A stretch of 39,630 nucleotides of DNA from an uncultured Prevotella sp. (GTDB lineage Bacteria > Bacteroidota > Bacteroidia > Bacteroidales > Bacteroidaceae): contig CABSIA010000011.1 in NCBI GenBank assembly GCA_902477645.1, forward strand, positions 1 to 39,630. The letters run 5' to 3'. The notes under the pieces were generated by a model, which made no database searches, was not told the origin of the DNA, and saw only the letters and a program-made list of their open reading frames with translations. This document shows, piece after piece, positions 8,207-16,381 of this stretch. How positions within the stretch are numbered: the first letter of the stretch is position 1; every line of letters starts with the position of its first letter. Both the position numbers and the translations under genes were made by a program.

Positions 8207-9037
8207 TTACTGTAATCTGAATGCTACAGGAACGTTGTACTTAACGCGCACTGCCTGACCGTTCTGCTTACCAGGAATCCAGTGAGGCATAGCCTTAACT
8301 ACGCGGGTAGCCTCCTTGTCGAGTGACGGGTCAACTGAACGAACAACCTTAACATCGGTGATTGAACCGTCACGCTCAACAACGAACGATACAACTACAC
8401 GACCTTGAACACCATTCTCCTGAGCTACTACAGGATACTTAACGTTGTTGCTAAGCCATTCCATGAGGGCTTGTGCGCCACCAGGGAAAGAAGGCATCTG
8501 CTCTACAACGTCGAATACCTTTTCAACTTCAGGCTTTGGCTCTGGCTGAGCAACGGCTTCCTTGATTTTGAGCACCTCACCGTTGGCATCATCATTACCC
8601 TTAACATCGAGGGCACCGATGGCGGTCTTGGTGTTCATCAACTCGTCCTGTGTCTTAAGCTCGTCCTCAGGTTTTACCTCCTCGTCCTTCTTGATGACAG
8701 GAGCGGTAAACTTAACAGAGCTCTTAACACGCTCAACAACTTTCTCAGGCTGCTCAATCTTAACTGTCTTCTGCTTTACCTCAGCCTTTTTCTTCGGCTG
8801 GTTAAGAGCAGAAAGCTCAGCTACACTTGTCACTGCAACGGTCTTGGTTCGCGACTCAACGAATTTTACGAGAGAAATACATCCCCAAATTACCAATGCA
8901 GCTATAAAGATAGTGATGAGCGAATACAAGTTTCGTTTTCCGGCATTTTTACGAAGTCTATAAGCTCCGTATTCCTTGTTCCTTCCTTCGAAGACCATAT
9001 CGGCCCAGTCACGGGAAATCAAATCTATTTTTGCCAT
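8207..9037 (-). CDS. Energy transducer TonB
   Basis: A 276-residue TonB-family protein that transmits proton-motive force from ExbB/ExbD to outer-membrane receptors. The N-terminal cytoplasmic segment (MAKIDLISRDWADMVFEGRNKEYGAYRLRK) is typical of Bacteroidetes TonB. A single membrane helix lies near residues 37-57, then a Lys/Glu/Pro-rich periplasmic linker and the C-terminal TonB domain (VQGRVVVSFVVERDGSITDV...VVKAMPHWIPGKQNG). It lies between exbD and the PstS-like gene in one operon. Bacteroidetes carry several tonB copies, so this may serve a subset of receptors. Confidence 0.93.
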   Translation of the reverse strand: MAKIDLISRDWADMVFEGRNKEYGAYRLRKNAGKRNLYSLITIFIAALVIWGCISLVKFVESRTKTVAVTSVAELSALNQPKKKAEVKQKTVKIEQPEKVVERVKSSVKFTAPVIKKDEEVKPEDELKTQDELMNTKTAIGALDVKGNDDANGEVLKIKEAVAQPEPKPEVEKVFDVVEQMPSFPGGAQALMEWLSNNVKYPVVAQENGVQGRVVVSFVVERDGSITDVKVVRSVDPSLDKEATRVVKAMPHWIPGKQNGQAVRVKYNVPVAFRLQ

Positions 9038-9072
9038 TTCTTAATCTTTTAAACAGTTAGCAATATACCGAC

Positions 9073-9723
9073 TTATTCGATGCCCTTGTCTTTGAGAAGT
9101 TTCTCATCGTCAGGATTAATCTTGTCGATAACATACTTACCAATGCTGCATATCTGCATTTCGTCGAGAGCGTCAACAAGGTTCTTGTATTTTGACTTGT
9201 CGGTAGCCTTTATGATGATAGTCATGGTCTGAATTTTCTGACCATTGATATAACCGGCCTTAATCTGAGACAGTTCCTTGTTGTAAACAGAATCTGGCAT
9301 AGAGTTGTTAACATCGTTAGCCTTCTTCTCGTCAAGTTTAGCCTTAGCGAGCATAACCTGCTGAACAGGCTGTGTGCCGTCTTCTGTCACGTGAGTAATA
9401 AGGACTTTACGGATACCGTCCTTGCCCCATGTAGTTTCCTTGAGACATGTCGGGTCATCATACTTAGGAAGTCCTGCAACATAATAAATCTTGTCGTTGG
9501 CAGCTACATAAATAGTGATTGTGTAAGAAGCCTTTGTTACAGATTTATCCTCATCCTGCATGTTCTTATCGTTACTTGGCATACTAAGCTCCATTGTCTG
9601 CGGTTTAGCCAAAGAAGTACATAGCATGAAGAAGGTGATAAGAAGCATCATCATATCCACCATAGGCGTAAAGTCTACGCGGACATCTTTCTTCTTTTGT
9701 CTACTTGCTTTCTTTTTTGCCAT
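9073..9723 (-). CDS. exbD: ExbD/TolR-family biopolymer transporter (second)
   Basis: A 216-residue ExbD-type protein with one N-terminal membrane helix containing the conserved aspartate (VDFTPMVDMMMLLITFFML, Asp near residue 23). This residue carries protons through the ExbB-ExbD motor. The periplasmic domain is longer than in E. coli ExbD (141 residues), as is usual in Bacteroidetes. It starts three bases after the first exbD ends, so the two form a paralogous pair, possibly a heterodimer in the motor. Confidence 0.92.
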   Translation of the reverse strand: MAKKKASRQKKKDVRVDFTPMVDMMMLLITFFMLCTSLAKPQTMELSMPSNDKNMQDEDKSVTKASYTITIYVAANDKIYYVAGLPKYDDPTCLKETTWGKDGIRKVLITHVTEDGTQPVQQVMLAKAKLDEKKANDVNNSMPDSVYNKELSQIKAGYINGQKIQTMTIIIKATDKSKYKNLVDALDEMQICSIGKYVIDKINPDDEKLLKDKGIE

Positions 9724-9726
9724 AAT

Positions 9727-10335
9727 TTAGTCCTCCTTAGCCAATGAAGTTATAAGATAGTAACGGTTCTCGTTCATATCCTGCAGCTCAGACATAATCT
9801 TCTTTACGATACTGTAAGGAGTTTCCTCGTCAGCCTTGATAGCAACTTTAATATCAGGGTTGGTATTTCTTGCCTCACGTACCCACAGCTGGAACTCACT
9901 CTCCTTGCCGTCAATAGAGTCAAGAGGAACACCGAGGGTGCCAAGTTGCTCATTCATCTGCTGCTGGCTGAGTGAAAGATAAGCCTGAAGTTTATCCATA
10001 GGCGCACCCCACATAGGGTCGTTCTGGAACTTCTTAGTCTGCTCTGCTGTCAGTGCCACGCCGAACTGTCCAGTCATGCCATCGAGAACATTTCTGATGT
10101 CATTCTGATTGTCCATGCTCATGAAAATCTTACCCGTCTTGTCAACGAGGATATTGAGCACGTTCTTCTCTGGAACCTTGATCTCCGATACCGAACCTGG
10201 AGTGGCCACCTTTACCGGTTCCTGCTTCACGAATGTTGATGTCAACATGAAGAAGCAGAGCAAAAGCACCATCACGTCCGACATAGGGGTCATATCGATC
10301 CAGACGTCGTTTTTCTTAATTTTTACTTTACCCAT
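9727..10335 (-). CDS. exbD: ExbD/TolR-family biopolymer transporter (first)
   Basis: A 202-residue ExbD-family protein. The N-terminus KKNDVWIDMTPMSDVMVLLLCFFML is a membrane anchor with the proton-carrying aspartate (Asp in MSDVMV). The rest is periplasmic and includes IKVAIKADEETPYSIVKKIM, the conserved ExbD fold element. It follows the ExbB-like gene by about 30 bases and lies directly upstream of the second exbD. The two paralogues differ strongly outside the membrane helix. Confidence 0.92.
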   Translation of the reverse strand: MGKVKIKKNDVWIDMTPMSDVMVLLLCFFMLTSTFVKQEPVKVATPGSVSEIKVPEKNVLNILVDKTGKIFMSMDNQNDIRNVLDGMTGQFGVALTAEQTKKFQNDPMWGAPMDKLQAYLSLSQQQMNEQLGTLGVPLDSIDGKESEFQLWVREARNTNPDIKVAIKADEETPYSIVKKIMSELQDMNENRYYLITSLAKED

Positions 10336-10366
10336 AGCGATAAAAATTTAAAGGGTTAGTAGAAAA

Positions 10367-11197
10367 TTAAGCTTCTTCTGTGTGGTTTGCTTCGTATGTC
10401 TGAGCGATAGTGTAACCAACTTCGTCAAGTGCGTATGTCAGCTTGTCGATCTTGTTAGTGTATGTGTTGTAAGCAACTACAGCCACCCAAGATGTAGCAA
10501 TACCAGATGCGGTGTTAACCAAGGCCTCTGAAATACCCATAGAAAGAGCGAGTGAGTCACCACCACCACCAGCAGCCAGAGCCTGGAATGAGCCGATCAT
10601 ACCGAGCACGGTACCGAACAGAGCGGTAAGTGTACCAAGAGTTACGATAGTAGCGATGATTGGGAGGTTCATCTGCAGAGTAGGCATCTCGAGCTGAGTA
10701 GCCTCCTCGTGAGCCTGCTGAATCTTAGCAACCTTCTGAGCTTTCTTGATACCAGTTGTGTGCTCCATTTCAGAGTAAGCGTTAACAGAAGCGAGAACAA
10801 CGTTAGCTACAGAACCCTGCTGCTTGTTGCAGAGAGTGCGAGCCTTGTCGAAGTCGTTAGCCTTAACAGCAGCTTTGATTTCCTGAACGAACTTTGTAAG
10901 AGAAGCCTTACCGAAAGCAGTCTTAAGAGCGAAGTAGCGCTCGATGCTGAGTGAGATAACGGTAAACATCAATGTGAAGATAAGACCTACAACGTAACCA
11001 CCATGGTAAACAGTTCCCATGAGGTTCAAAGGACGACCCTCGCGTGTACCGCCTGCGAAGTTATCCGGGTTACCGAGTACGAAGTACCAGAAAGAGTATC
11101 CAAGTACCAAGCATACTGCCATTACCCAAATAGCAGATTTAATACCTGTGAAGCCCTTGCTCTGCTTAGGGCTTGCTGCATTTGTTTTTGTTGCCAT
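10367..11197 (-). CDS. exbB: MotA/TolQ/ExbB proton channel family protein
   Basis: A 276-residue inner-membrane proton-channel subunit of the TonB motor. Predicted helices lie near residues 20-43, 66-88, 176-202 and 220-245. The conserved ExbB core (LPIIATIVTLGTLTALFGTVLGMIGSF...GISEALVNTASGI) supplies the pore-lining threonines. The extra N-terminal helix is common in Bacteroidetes versions. First gene of the operon ExbB-ExbD-ExbD-TonB-PstS-TPR; a promoter-like TATCTTTG lies about 200 bases upstream, giving a long leader. Confidence 0.93.
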   Translation of the reverse strand: MATKTNAASPKQSKGFTGIKSAIWVMAVCLVLGYSFWYFVLGNPDNFAGGTREGRPLNLMGTVYHGGYVVGLIFTLMFTVISLSIERYFALKTAFGKASLTKFVQEIKAAVKANDFDKARTLCNKQQGSVANVVLASVNAYSEMEHTTGIKKAQKVAKIQQAHEEATQLEMPTLQMNLPIIATIVTLGTLTALFGTVLGMIGSFQALAAGGGGDSLALSMGISEALVNTASGIATSWVAVVAYNTYTNKIDKLTYALDEVGYTIAQTYEANHTEEA

Positions 11198-11523
11198 AAA
11201 TGTAAGTTTTAATTTTTAGTTATTAATAATAATTACTTATAATTTCTTTGTTTTTTTTGTTAGTTTTTCATATTTGCTCATAGAATTTCCGCAAGTTCTA
11301 CATGATAGCCTTTCGGCATCGAAACCGATAGAGAAAGTGTTTTTTAGGCCACACAATAGAACTTCCTTTAGCTCCACTTGTTTTTTTACAACGCAAAGAT
11401 AACAATTAAAAGGTAATTACGTCACCAATTAAGAAGTTTTAACGGAATATTTTTACCTGCCCCCTTCTTGTTAGCGCAAACACCACCTTGATTTTGTATC
11501 AGTGTATATGGAAAACCAACTAT
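11198..11523. other. Intergenic region with leader of the exbB operon
   Basis: This stretch of about 325 bases holds a minus-strand TATCTTTG box at 11401-11394 and a leader of roughly 190 bases before exbB. A TTG at 11428-11426 is 24 bases upstream, further than ideal. The leader contains a 14-codon reading frame (MSKYEKLTKKTKKL) of doubtful meaning. No known riboswitch or terminator is recognised. Confidence 0.45.
11394..11428 (-). promoter_or_regulatory. Probable promoter of the exbB-tonB operon
   Basis: Minus-strand TATCTTTG (11401-11394) is an exact TAnnTTTG match. The nearest TTG lies at 11428-11426 with a long 24-base spacer, so the upstream half is uncertain. Confidence 0.45.
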
Positions 11524-12717
11524 TTATCTCAGTTTGGCTAAAGTTTCCTTAATTCTCCTCATAGCCTCACGGATGTTGTCATCGCTTGTAGCATAGCTCA
11601 TACGGAAGCAGTCAGGGTCACCGAATGCGTCCCCTCCAACTGTTGCCACATGGCCTTCCTCGAGAAGGAACATTGCGAGGTCGGTAGAATTGTTGATAAT
11701 TCTGTCGCCGCAAGCCTTGCCATAGAAACTGCTGCATTTTGGGAAGAGATAGAAAGCTCCGTCTGGAACATTCACCTCAAGTCCCGGAATATCCTTGGCA
11801 AGCTCCACTATGAGGTCTCTTCTGCGCTGGAAAGCAAGGCGCATGGTCTCCACACACTCCTGATCCATGGTATATGCAGCCTCAGCAGCTTTCTGACTCA
11901 CCGAGCACGGGCCGCTGGTGTATTGCCCCTGCAGTTTGTTGCATCCCTTTACTATCCACTCCGGCGCAGCGATAAAACCAATGCGCCATCCTGTCATGGC
12001 GTATGCCTTAGAAACACCGTTCACTATTACGGAGCGATCTTTCATGCCGGCGGCTTTTGCTATGCTGGCATGTTTGCCTACATAGTTGATATGCTCGTAA
12101 ATCTCATCGGCAAGAACGAAAAGGTCATCGTGCTTGAGAATAACCTCTGCAAGCGCATCGAGCTCATCCTGCGAGTACACGCTGCCTGTAGGGTTGCTTG
12201 GCGAGCAGAGAATTAGCATTCGGGTTCTTGGAGTTATAGCCTCCTCAAGCTGCTGCGGCGTGATTTTGAAATTCTGCTCAAAGCTGGCATTGATGACTAC
12301 GGGAGTAGCGCCTGCGAGCAAAGCCATCTGCGGATAGCTCACCCAATATGGTGCGGGAATTATAACCTCGTCTCCATCGTTGCAAAGTGCCATTACCGCA
12401 TTACAAACACTCTGTTTGGCACCATTTGAGACAAGGATTTCGCTGGCTGAATAGTCAAGTCCGTTTTCGTTTTTCAGCTTTGCCACTATAGCCTTCTTCA
12501 AATCGGCATAGCCTGGTACAGGCGAGTACTTTGTATAATTCTCGTCGATGGCTTTTTTTGCAGCCTCTTTTATATGGTCAGGTGTAGCGAAGTCAGGTTC
12601 TCCGACACTCATGTTTATAACATCGATACCCTGAGCTTTCATCTCACTGCTTTTCTGCGACATTGCCAACGTTGCCGACGGTGCAAGTCTGTTCAGACGA
12701 TTAGATAACTGTGCCAT
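11524..12717 (-). CDS. Class I pyridoxal-phosphate aminotransferase (aspartate aminotransferase type)
   Basis: Transfers the amino group from aspartate (or a related amino acid) to 2-oxoglutarate using pyridoxal phosphate in the cytoplasm. About 397 residues. Visible landmarks are INMSVGEPDF, SNGAKQSVCNAVMAL, the CSPSNPTGSVYS and VLADEIYEHI motifs, the cofactor lysine in NGVSKAYAMTGWRIGF, and the substrate-binding arginine in CFRMSYATS. The ATG at 12717 (MAQLSNRL) or 12723 is preferred because an upstream in-frame ATG at 12744 falls inside a TAAATTTG promoter-like box (12749-12742). It lies downstream of ribBA, the usual Bacteroidales order. Confidence 0.9.
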   Translation of the reverse strand: MAQLSNRLNRLAPSATLAMSQKSSEMKAQGIDVINMSVGEPDFATPDHIKEAAKKAIDENYTKYSPVPGYADLKKAIVAKLKNENGLDYSASEILVSNGAKQSVCNAVMALCNDGDEVIIPAPYWVSYPQMALLAGATPVVINASFEQNFKITPQQLEEAITPRTRMLILCSPSNPTGSVYSQDELDALAEVILKHDDLFVLADEIYEHINYVGKHASIAKAAGMKDRSVIVNGVSKAYAMTGWRIGFIAAPEWIVKGCNKLQGQYTSGPCSVSQKAAEAAYTMDQECVETMRLAFQRRRDLIVELAKDIPGLEVNVPDGAFYLFPKCSSFYGKACGDRIINNSTDLAMFLLEEGHVATVGGDAFGDPDCFRMSYATSDDNIREAMRRIKETLAKLR

Positions 12718-12869
12718 GGTCATTTTTTTATTATTCAAATGCAAATTTACTCATTTTATAGTTTATAACGAAAAAAGGCGACTAAAAAACATATAATTTT
12801 AACAAATGCCACAATATTGCAAACTATTTTGTGCCGTTTCGTTGCATTTGCATCAAAAAAAACATGCCA

Positions 12870-13562
12870 TCAGTCAAGATGCAGCGTGTGCCCCATGCGG
12901 TCTTTTTTTGTCTTGAGATATTTGTAGTCGTATGGGGTCGGCTCAATTTCTATCGGTACATTCTCGACTATCTCGAGTCCATACGCCTCCAGTCCGACAC
13001 GTTTTGTAGGGTTGTTGGTCATGAGCCTCATCTTGTGCACCCCAAGAAATCTCAGCATCTGCGCACCACATCCGTAGTCGCGCTCGTCGGGCTCAAATCC
13101 GAGATGTATGTTAGCCTCAACAGTATCAAGTCCCTCCTCCTGCAACTTATATGCGGCTATTTTGTTCATAAGCCCGATGCCCCTGCCCTCTTGCTGCATA
13201 TACACGACAACGCCTTTTCCCTCAGTCTCTATCATCTGCATTGCCTTGTGCAGCTGCTCGCCACAATCGCAGCGCTGGCTTCCAAGAATATCTCCTGTGG
13301 CACACGATGAGTGAACACGCACCAGTATAGGCTCATCATCTTTCCACTCGCCTTTAACAAGCGCCATGTGCTCCAGCCCGTTGCTCTGCTGTCGGAAAGG
13401 GATAAGCATAAAGTCGCCGTATTTTGTGGGCATGTGTACTTTTTTGCCGACCTCGATGCTTGTCTCTTTTTTCAGGCGGTATGCTATCAAGTCTTTGATG
13501 GTGATAATCTTCATATCCCACTCGGCGGCAAGTTTCTGCAACTCCGGCATACGCGCCATGGT
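12870..13562 (-). pseudogene. ribA: C-terminal part of disrupted ribBA: GTP cyclohydrolase II
   Basis: GTP cyclohydrolase II makes the first pyrimidine intermediate of riboflavin synthesis from GTP. This frame begins with the last piece of the RibB domain (TMARMPELQKLAAEWDMKIITIKDLIAYRLKKE) and then holds a complete RibA domain. Its zinc-binding cysteines are in SSCATGDILGSQRCDCG, and QQEGRGIGL is the catalytic loop. It ends normally at DRMGHTLHLD. The frame is shifted from the N-terminal ribB part by an abnormal segment at 13563-13605. Translation could restart at ATG 13559 or at a GTG at 13619, so active RibA may still be made. Confidence 0.85.
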
Positions 13563-13605
13563 GCAACTCTGGAACACTCGGCGTCCAAAAGACTTCCGGC
13601 TTTCT

Positions 13606-14106
13606 CTCCATAAGAGCACCTGCGGGATATAGCCCGGCGAGTTTGCAGAGGTCTACGGCAGCCTCGGTATGACCGGAACGGCTCAACACGCCATTGTCCT
13701 GTGCATACAAAGGATTTACATGACCTGGCCTGCCGAAAGTCGACGGCTTCGACATCGGGTCAGCCAACGCCTTTAGTGTCTCGGCTCTGTCATGCGCAGA
13801 GACACCTGTCGTACATCCCTCAAGTTTGTCGACGGTCACGGTGAATGGAGTTCCAAGCACCGACGTGTTTTCCACAACCTGCTTAGGCAAGTCCAGCTCC
13901 TCGCATCTGCCCAGAGTGATTGGCGCGCAAAGAACTCCTCTTGCATTTTTAAGCATAAAATTCACCTTCTCATCGGTGATTTTCTCGGCGGCAATAATGA
14001 GGTCGCCTTCGTTTTCGCGGTCTTCATCATCAACAACAATCACGAACTTTCCGTCTTGAAAGTCCTTGATAGCCTCTTCGATGCTATTAAGTTTGAATTC
14101 CATCAT
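13606..14106 (-). pseudogene. ribB: N-terminal part of disrupted ribBA: 3,4-DHBP synthase, truncated
   Basis: 3,4-dihydroxy-2-butanone-4-phosphate synthase supplies the four-carbon unit of riboflavin from ribulose 5-phosphate. Present are the catalytic loop DDEDRENEGD, the TTGVSAHDRAET motif, RPGHVNPL and GHTEAAVDL, up to AGALME (stop of homology at 13606). The reading frame then leaves the family and runs on out of frame to 13354. The last 30 or so residues of the domain are encoded in another frame downstream. The gene lies 22 bases after the lptF-like gene and should be a single bifunctional ribBA of about 400 codons. Activity of the truncated protein is doubtful. Confidence 0.85.
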
Positions 14107-14128
14107 ATTATTTTTTCCTTATTACTTT

Positions 14129-16036
14129 TCAAATTTTGCCCAGTTCCCTTATCCTCACCACTATAGCCTGATTGGTCTGGCGCACGACCTTAAGGTCACG
14201 GTACAGTCGCAAGCGGAACATCCACATACGGATATAAAGCACGGCACCCAACGGCACGAAAATTCCAGCCATCACATTGAGCCATTTATGCTCGAAAGGT
14301 CTGGTATGTGCCTTTGCCGAGAGTATAGGATATTTATTAAGCTCATGAAGAATTATCTTGTCTCTTGTGTTCGCAAGGTCTTCTATGACAGCCTCAAGCT
14401 CTTCGATTATACGCTCTACTTCGTTATCAGTCCTGTATTTAAAAAATACATTTATAATATTAGGAGCCGTAACGAGCTTATGTTCCTGCGAATAGGCATG
14501 AACATCATCGTTAATCCGTCTGAGCCTAACAGAGTCGCTGGCGTATTCTGGGTCATTAATTATAACCTCTTTCGAGAACACATGGCGCTTAAGTCTCAAT
14601 CCGAGCAGGCGCATAAAGAATTCCTTATATGCATCGGCATTGAACACCACAGAGTCTTTATTAGCCTTGTATGTGACAAAAACAGCAACAGGAGAAAGCA
14701 CGGCAGGTGCCAAAGCTTTTCCAAACCAAACCGCCCACATACCGCCACGAGCCATCCTGTAGCCGGAATTGTCGAGTATGTAATAAACAATAAACACGAA
14801 AACAGATATCAGAATGGGGTACCCCAGGCCGCCTTTTCTGATTATAGCACCCAAAGGAGCACCGATAAAAAAGAACAACAGACACTGAAAAGCCAAGGTA
14901 AATTTGTTTATAGCCTCTATCTCGTGCATTCTGATAAGCCTATCACCGTCGCTGGTAACAAGTCCTCTAAACTCCAAGTCGCTCAGCCTTCCCTGTACCC
15001 TGTTAAGAGCACTGTTTACCGCACTCTTTTTTGTATCAACTTGCAATTTGCTGAAAATACTGTCGATGTTCACATTCTCCGCCTTTGCTGTCTTAACGGC
15101 AAGTGCAGAATCCGCCTTACTGATTGAGGCCGTAGAGAAATAAGTGCGTTTTGCATCAACAAAATAAGCACGTCCTATGCTGTCGTAAAGATTGTTCAGC
15201 GAATCGATATCAGCCGAAATCTGTCTCAGGCCCTTGCCCTTTGCGTTGTTTGAGAGGGCTGCGGCATCAGTCATACTGAACTCACCGTCGAAATCGAGCA
15301 CAATGGTCTTCGACACAAACGACTCCCGGCGGTAAGGCACCGACGCACTGTTGGCAAGCTCCTGCGACTGCATATTCTCAAACCACTCGCCGCTCCATAG
15401 CGAGAGCAGCAGGTGTTTCTTGTCGGCAGTAGACTGCAGCATTCCTGAGTCGGCGAGAATTATTGCCTGGTCCTCGTAGCTTCCCGTCATGCGGTAAATC
15501 ATCATTCCGTACAATTTTCCAGTCTCCAGATCCTTGTGCTGCACGTAGATGTTGCTGTTTGGTATACCATCGTAGAAAATGCCCTCTGGTATCATCAGCT
15601 CCGGACTTTTTTGCTTCATCGACACCAGCAGTTGCGAGAGTTTCATTGTTGACTGGGGACCGATATTATTCTGGAAATAAAACGAGGCGAGACATACCGT
15701 CACGGTAATGGCAATCAGCGACCTGAACGACTGCATGAGCGATATGCCGGCAGACTTTATGGCCGTCAGCTCATAGCTCTCGCCAAGGTTGCCGAATGTT
15801 ATCAGCGAGGAAAGGAGTATGGCCAAAGGGAGAGCCTGCGGCACAAGCATCAGTGCCATATACCAGAAAAACTGCGCCATTATCTCCACGGACAATCCCT
15901 TTCCTATCAGCTCGTCGATACTTCTCCACAGGAACTGCATCATAAGCACGAACTGACAGATAAAGAATGTTCCTAAAAAAAGCAGTCCGAACTGCTTGGC
16001 TATGAATATATCTAATTTCTTTATCCGAAGTGTCAT
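14129..16036 (-). CDS. LptF/LptG-family permease (YjgP/YjgQ)
   Basis: A 635-residue inner-membrane protein of the lipopolysaccharide export ABC transporter. Membrane helices occur near residues 12-34, 55-80 and 103-122, then a large periplasmic beta-jellyroll region, then three more helices at about 350-460. Family landmarks are LDIFIAKQFGLLFLGTFF at the N-terminus and ESYELTAIKSAGISLMQSFR after helix two. It is nearly twice the size of E. coli LptF/G because of a longer periplasmic part and a C-terminal extension (about 470-635), as is common in Bacteroidetes single-subunit forms. It leads the lptF-ribBA-aminotransferase gene group. Confidence 0.9.
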   Translation of the reverse strand: MTLRIKKLDIFIAKQFGLLFLGTFFICQFVLMMQFLWRSIDELIGKGLSVEIMAQFFWYMALMLVPQALPLAILLSSLITFGNLGESYELTAIKSAGISLMQSFRSLIAITVTVCLASFYFQNNIGPQSTMKLSQLLVSMKQKSPELMIPEGIFYDGIPNSNIYVQHKDLETGKLYGMMIYRMTGSYEDQAIILADSGMLQSTADKKHLLLSLWSGEWFENMQSQELANSASVPYRRESFVSKTIVLDFDGEFSMTDAAALSNNAKGKGLRQISADIDSLNNLYDSIGRAYFVDAKRTYFSTASISKADSALAVKTAKAENVNIDSIFSKLQVDTKKSAVNSALNRVQGRLSDLEFRGLVTSDGDRLIRMHEIEAINKFTLAFQCLLFFFIGAPLGAIIRKGGLGYPILISVFVFIVYYILDNSGYRMARGGMWAVWFGKALAPAVLSPVAVFVTYKANKDSVVFNADAYKEFFMRLLGLRLKRHVFSKEVIINDPEYASDSVRLRRINDDVHAYSQEHKLVTAPNIINVFFKYRTDNEVERIIEELEAVIEDLANTRDKIILHELNKYPILSAKAHTRPFEHKWLNVMAGIFVPLGAVLYIRMWMFRLRLYRDLKVVRQTNQAIVVRIRELGKI

Positions 16037-16381
16037 TTATTGCTTCCTTTTCCGCTATGCGGCATATTAGGGTGCAAATTTAGCACAAAAAATTAAGAAA
16101 CTCGTCTATTTTGTGTTTTTTATCATTTCCCCACACAGAAAGAATGCCAAATGGTTATCAGAAATTTTAGTGGGGCAATCTCAAACAACACGCCCTAAAA
16201 GGGGCATAAGCGCAACAACCAAACCACATATCTGTTTGATAATTAACGTTTTTGCCCCTACATGGCACATTTCTTACAATCGCATTGCAGACCCAAGGTG
16301 TTGCCCTGGGCTAAGTGCTTATGCCCCTTCGGGGCGTATTTCATTGAGTCTACCAGCCCTCAACATTTTTCAGTTATCCTC
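16037..16381. other. Repeat-bearing intergenic region
   Basis: About 345 gene-free bases between the permease gene and the S9 peptidase gene. It holds a minus-strand TAAATTTG box (16082-16075) that may be part of the permease promoter, and a REP-like pair of inverted palindromes at 16191-16336. No coding potential was recognised. Confidence 0.6.
16191..16336. repeat. REPIN-like pair of inverted GGGGCATAAGC palindromes
   Basis: CGCCCTAAAAGGGGCATAAGC at 16191-16211 is mirrored by GCTTATGCCCCTTCGGGGCG at 16317-16336. Between them CCCAAGG...CCTGGG (16292-16311) forms a third hairpin. Paired palindromes of this kind are typical of REP elements mobilised by TnpA-REP (RAYT) transposases; no such transposase gene is in the window. 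Confidence 0.65.

Noticed and set aside
13354..13605. Programmed frameshift in ribBA
   Set aside because: The region has no slippery heptamer and contains 25 extra bases compared with the family, so an insertion or replacement explains it better.
14066..15127. 353-codon plus-strand frame inside the permease gene
   Set aside because: It is antisense to a well-supported LptF/G gene and shows no family resemblance.
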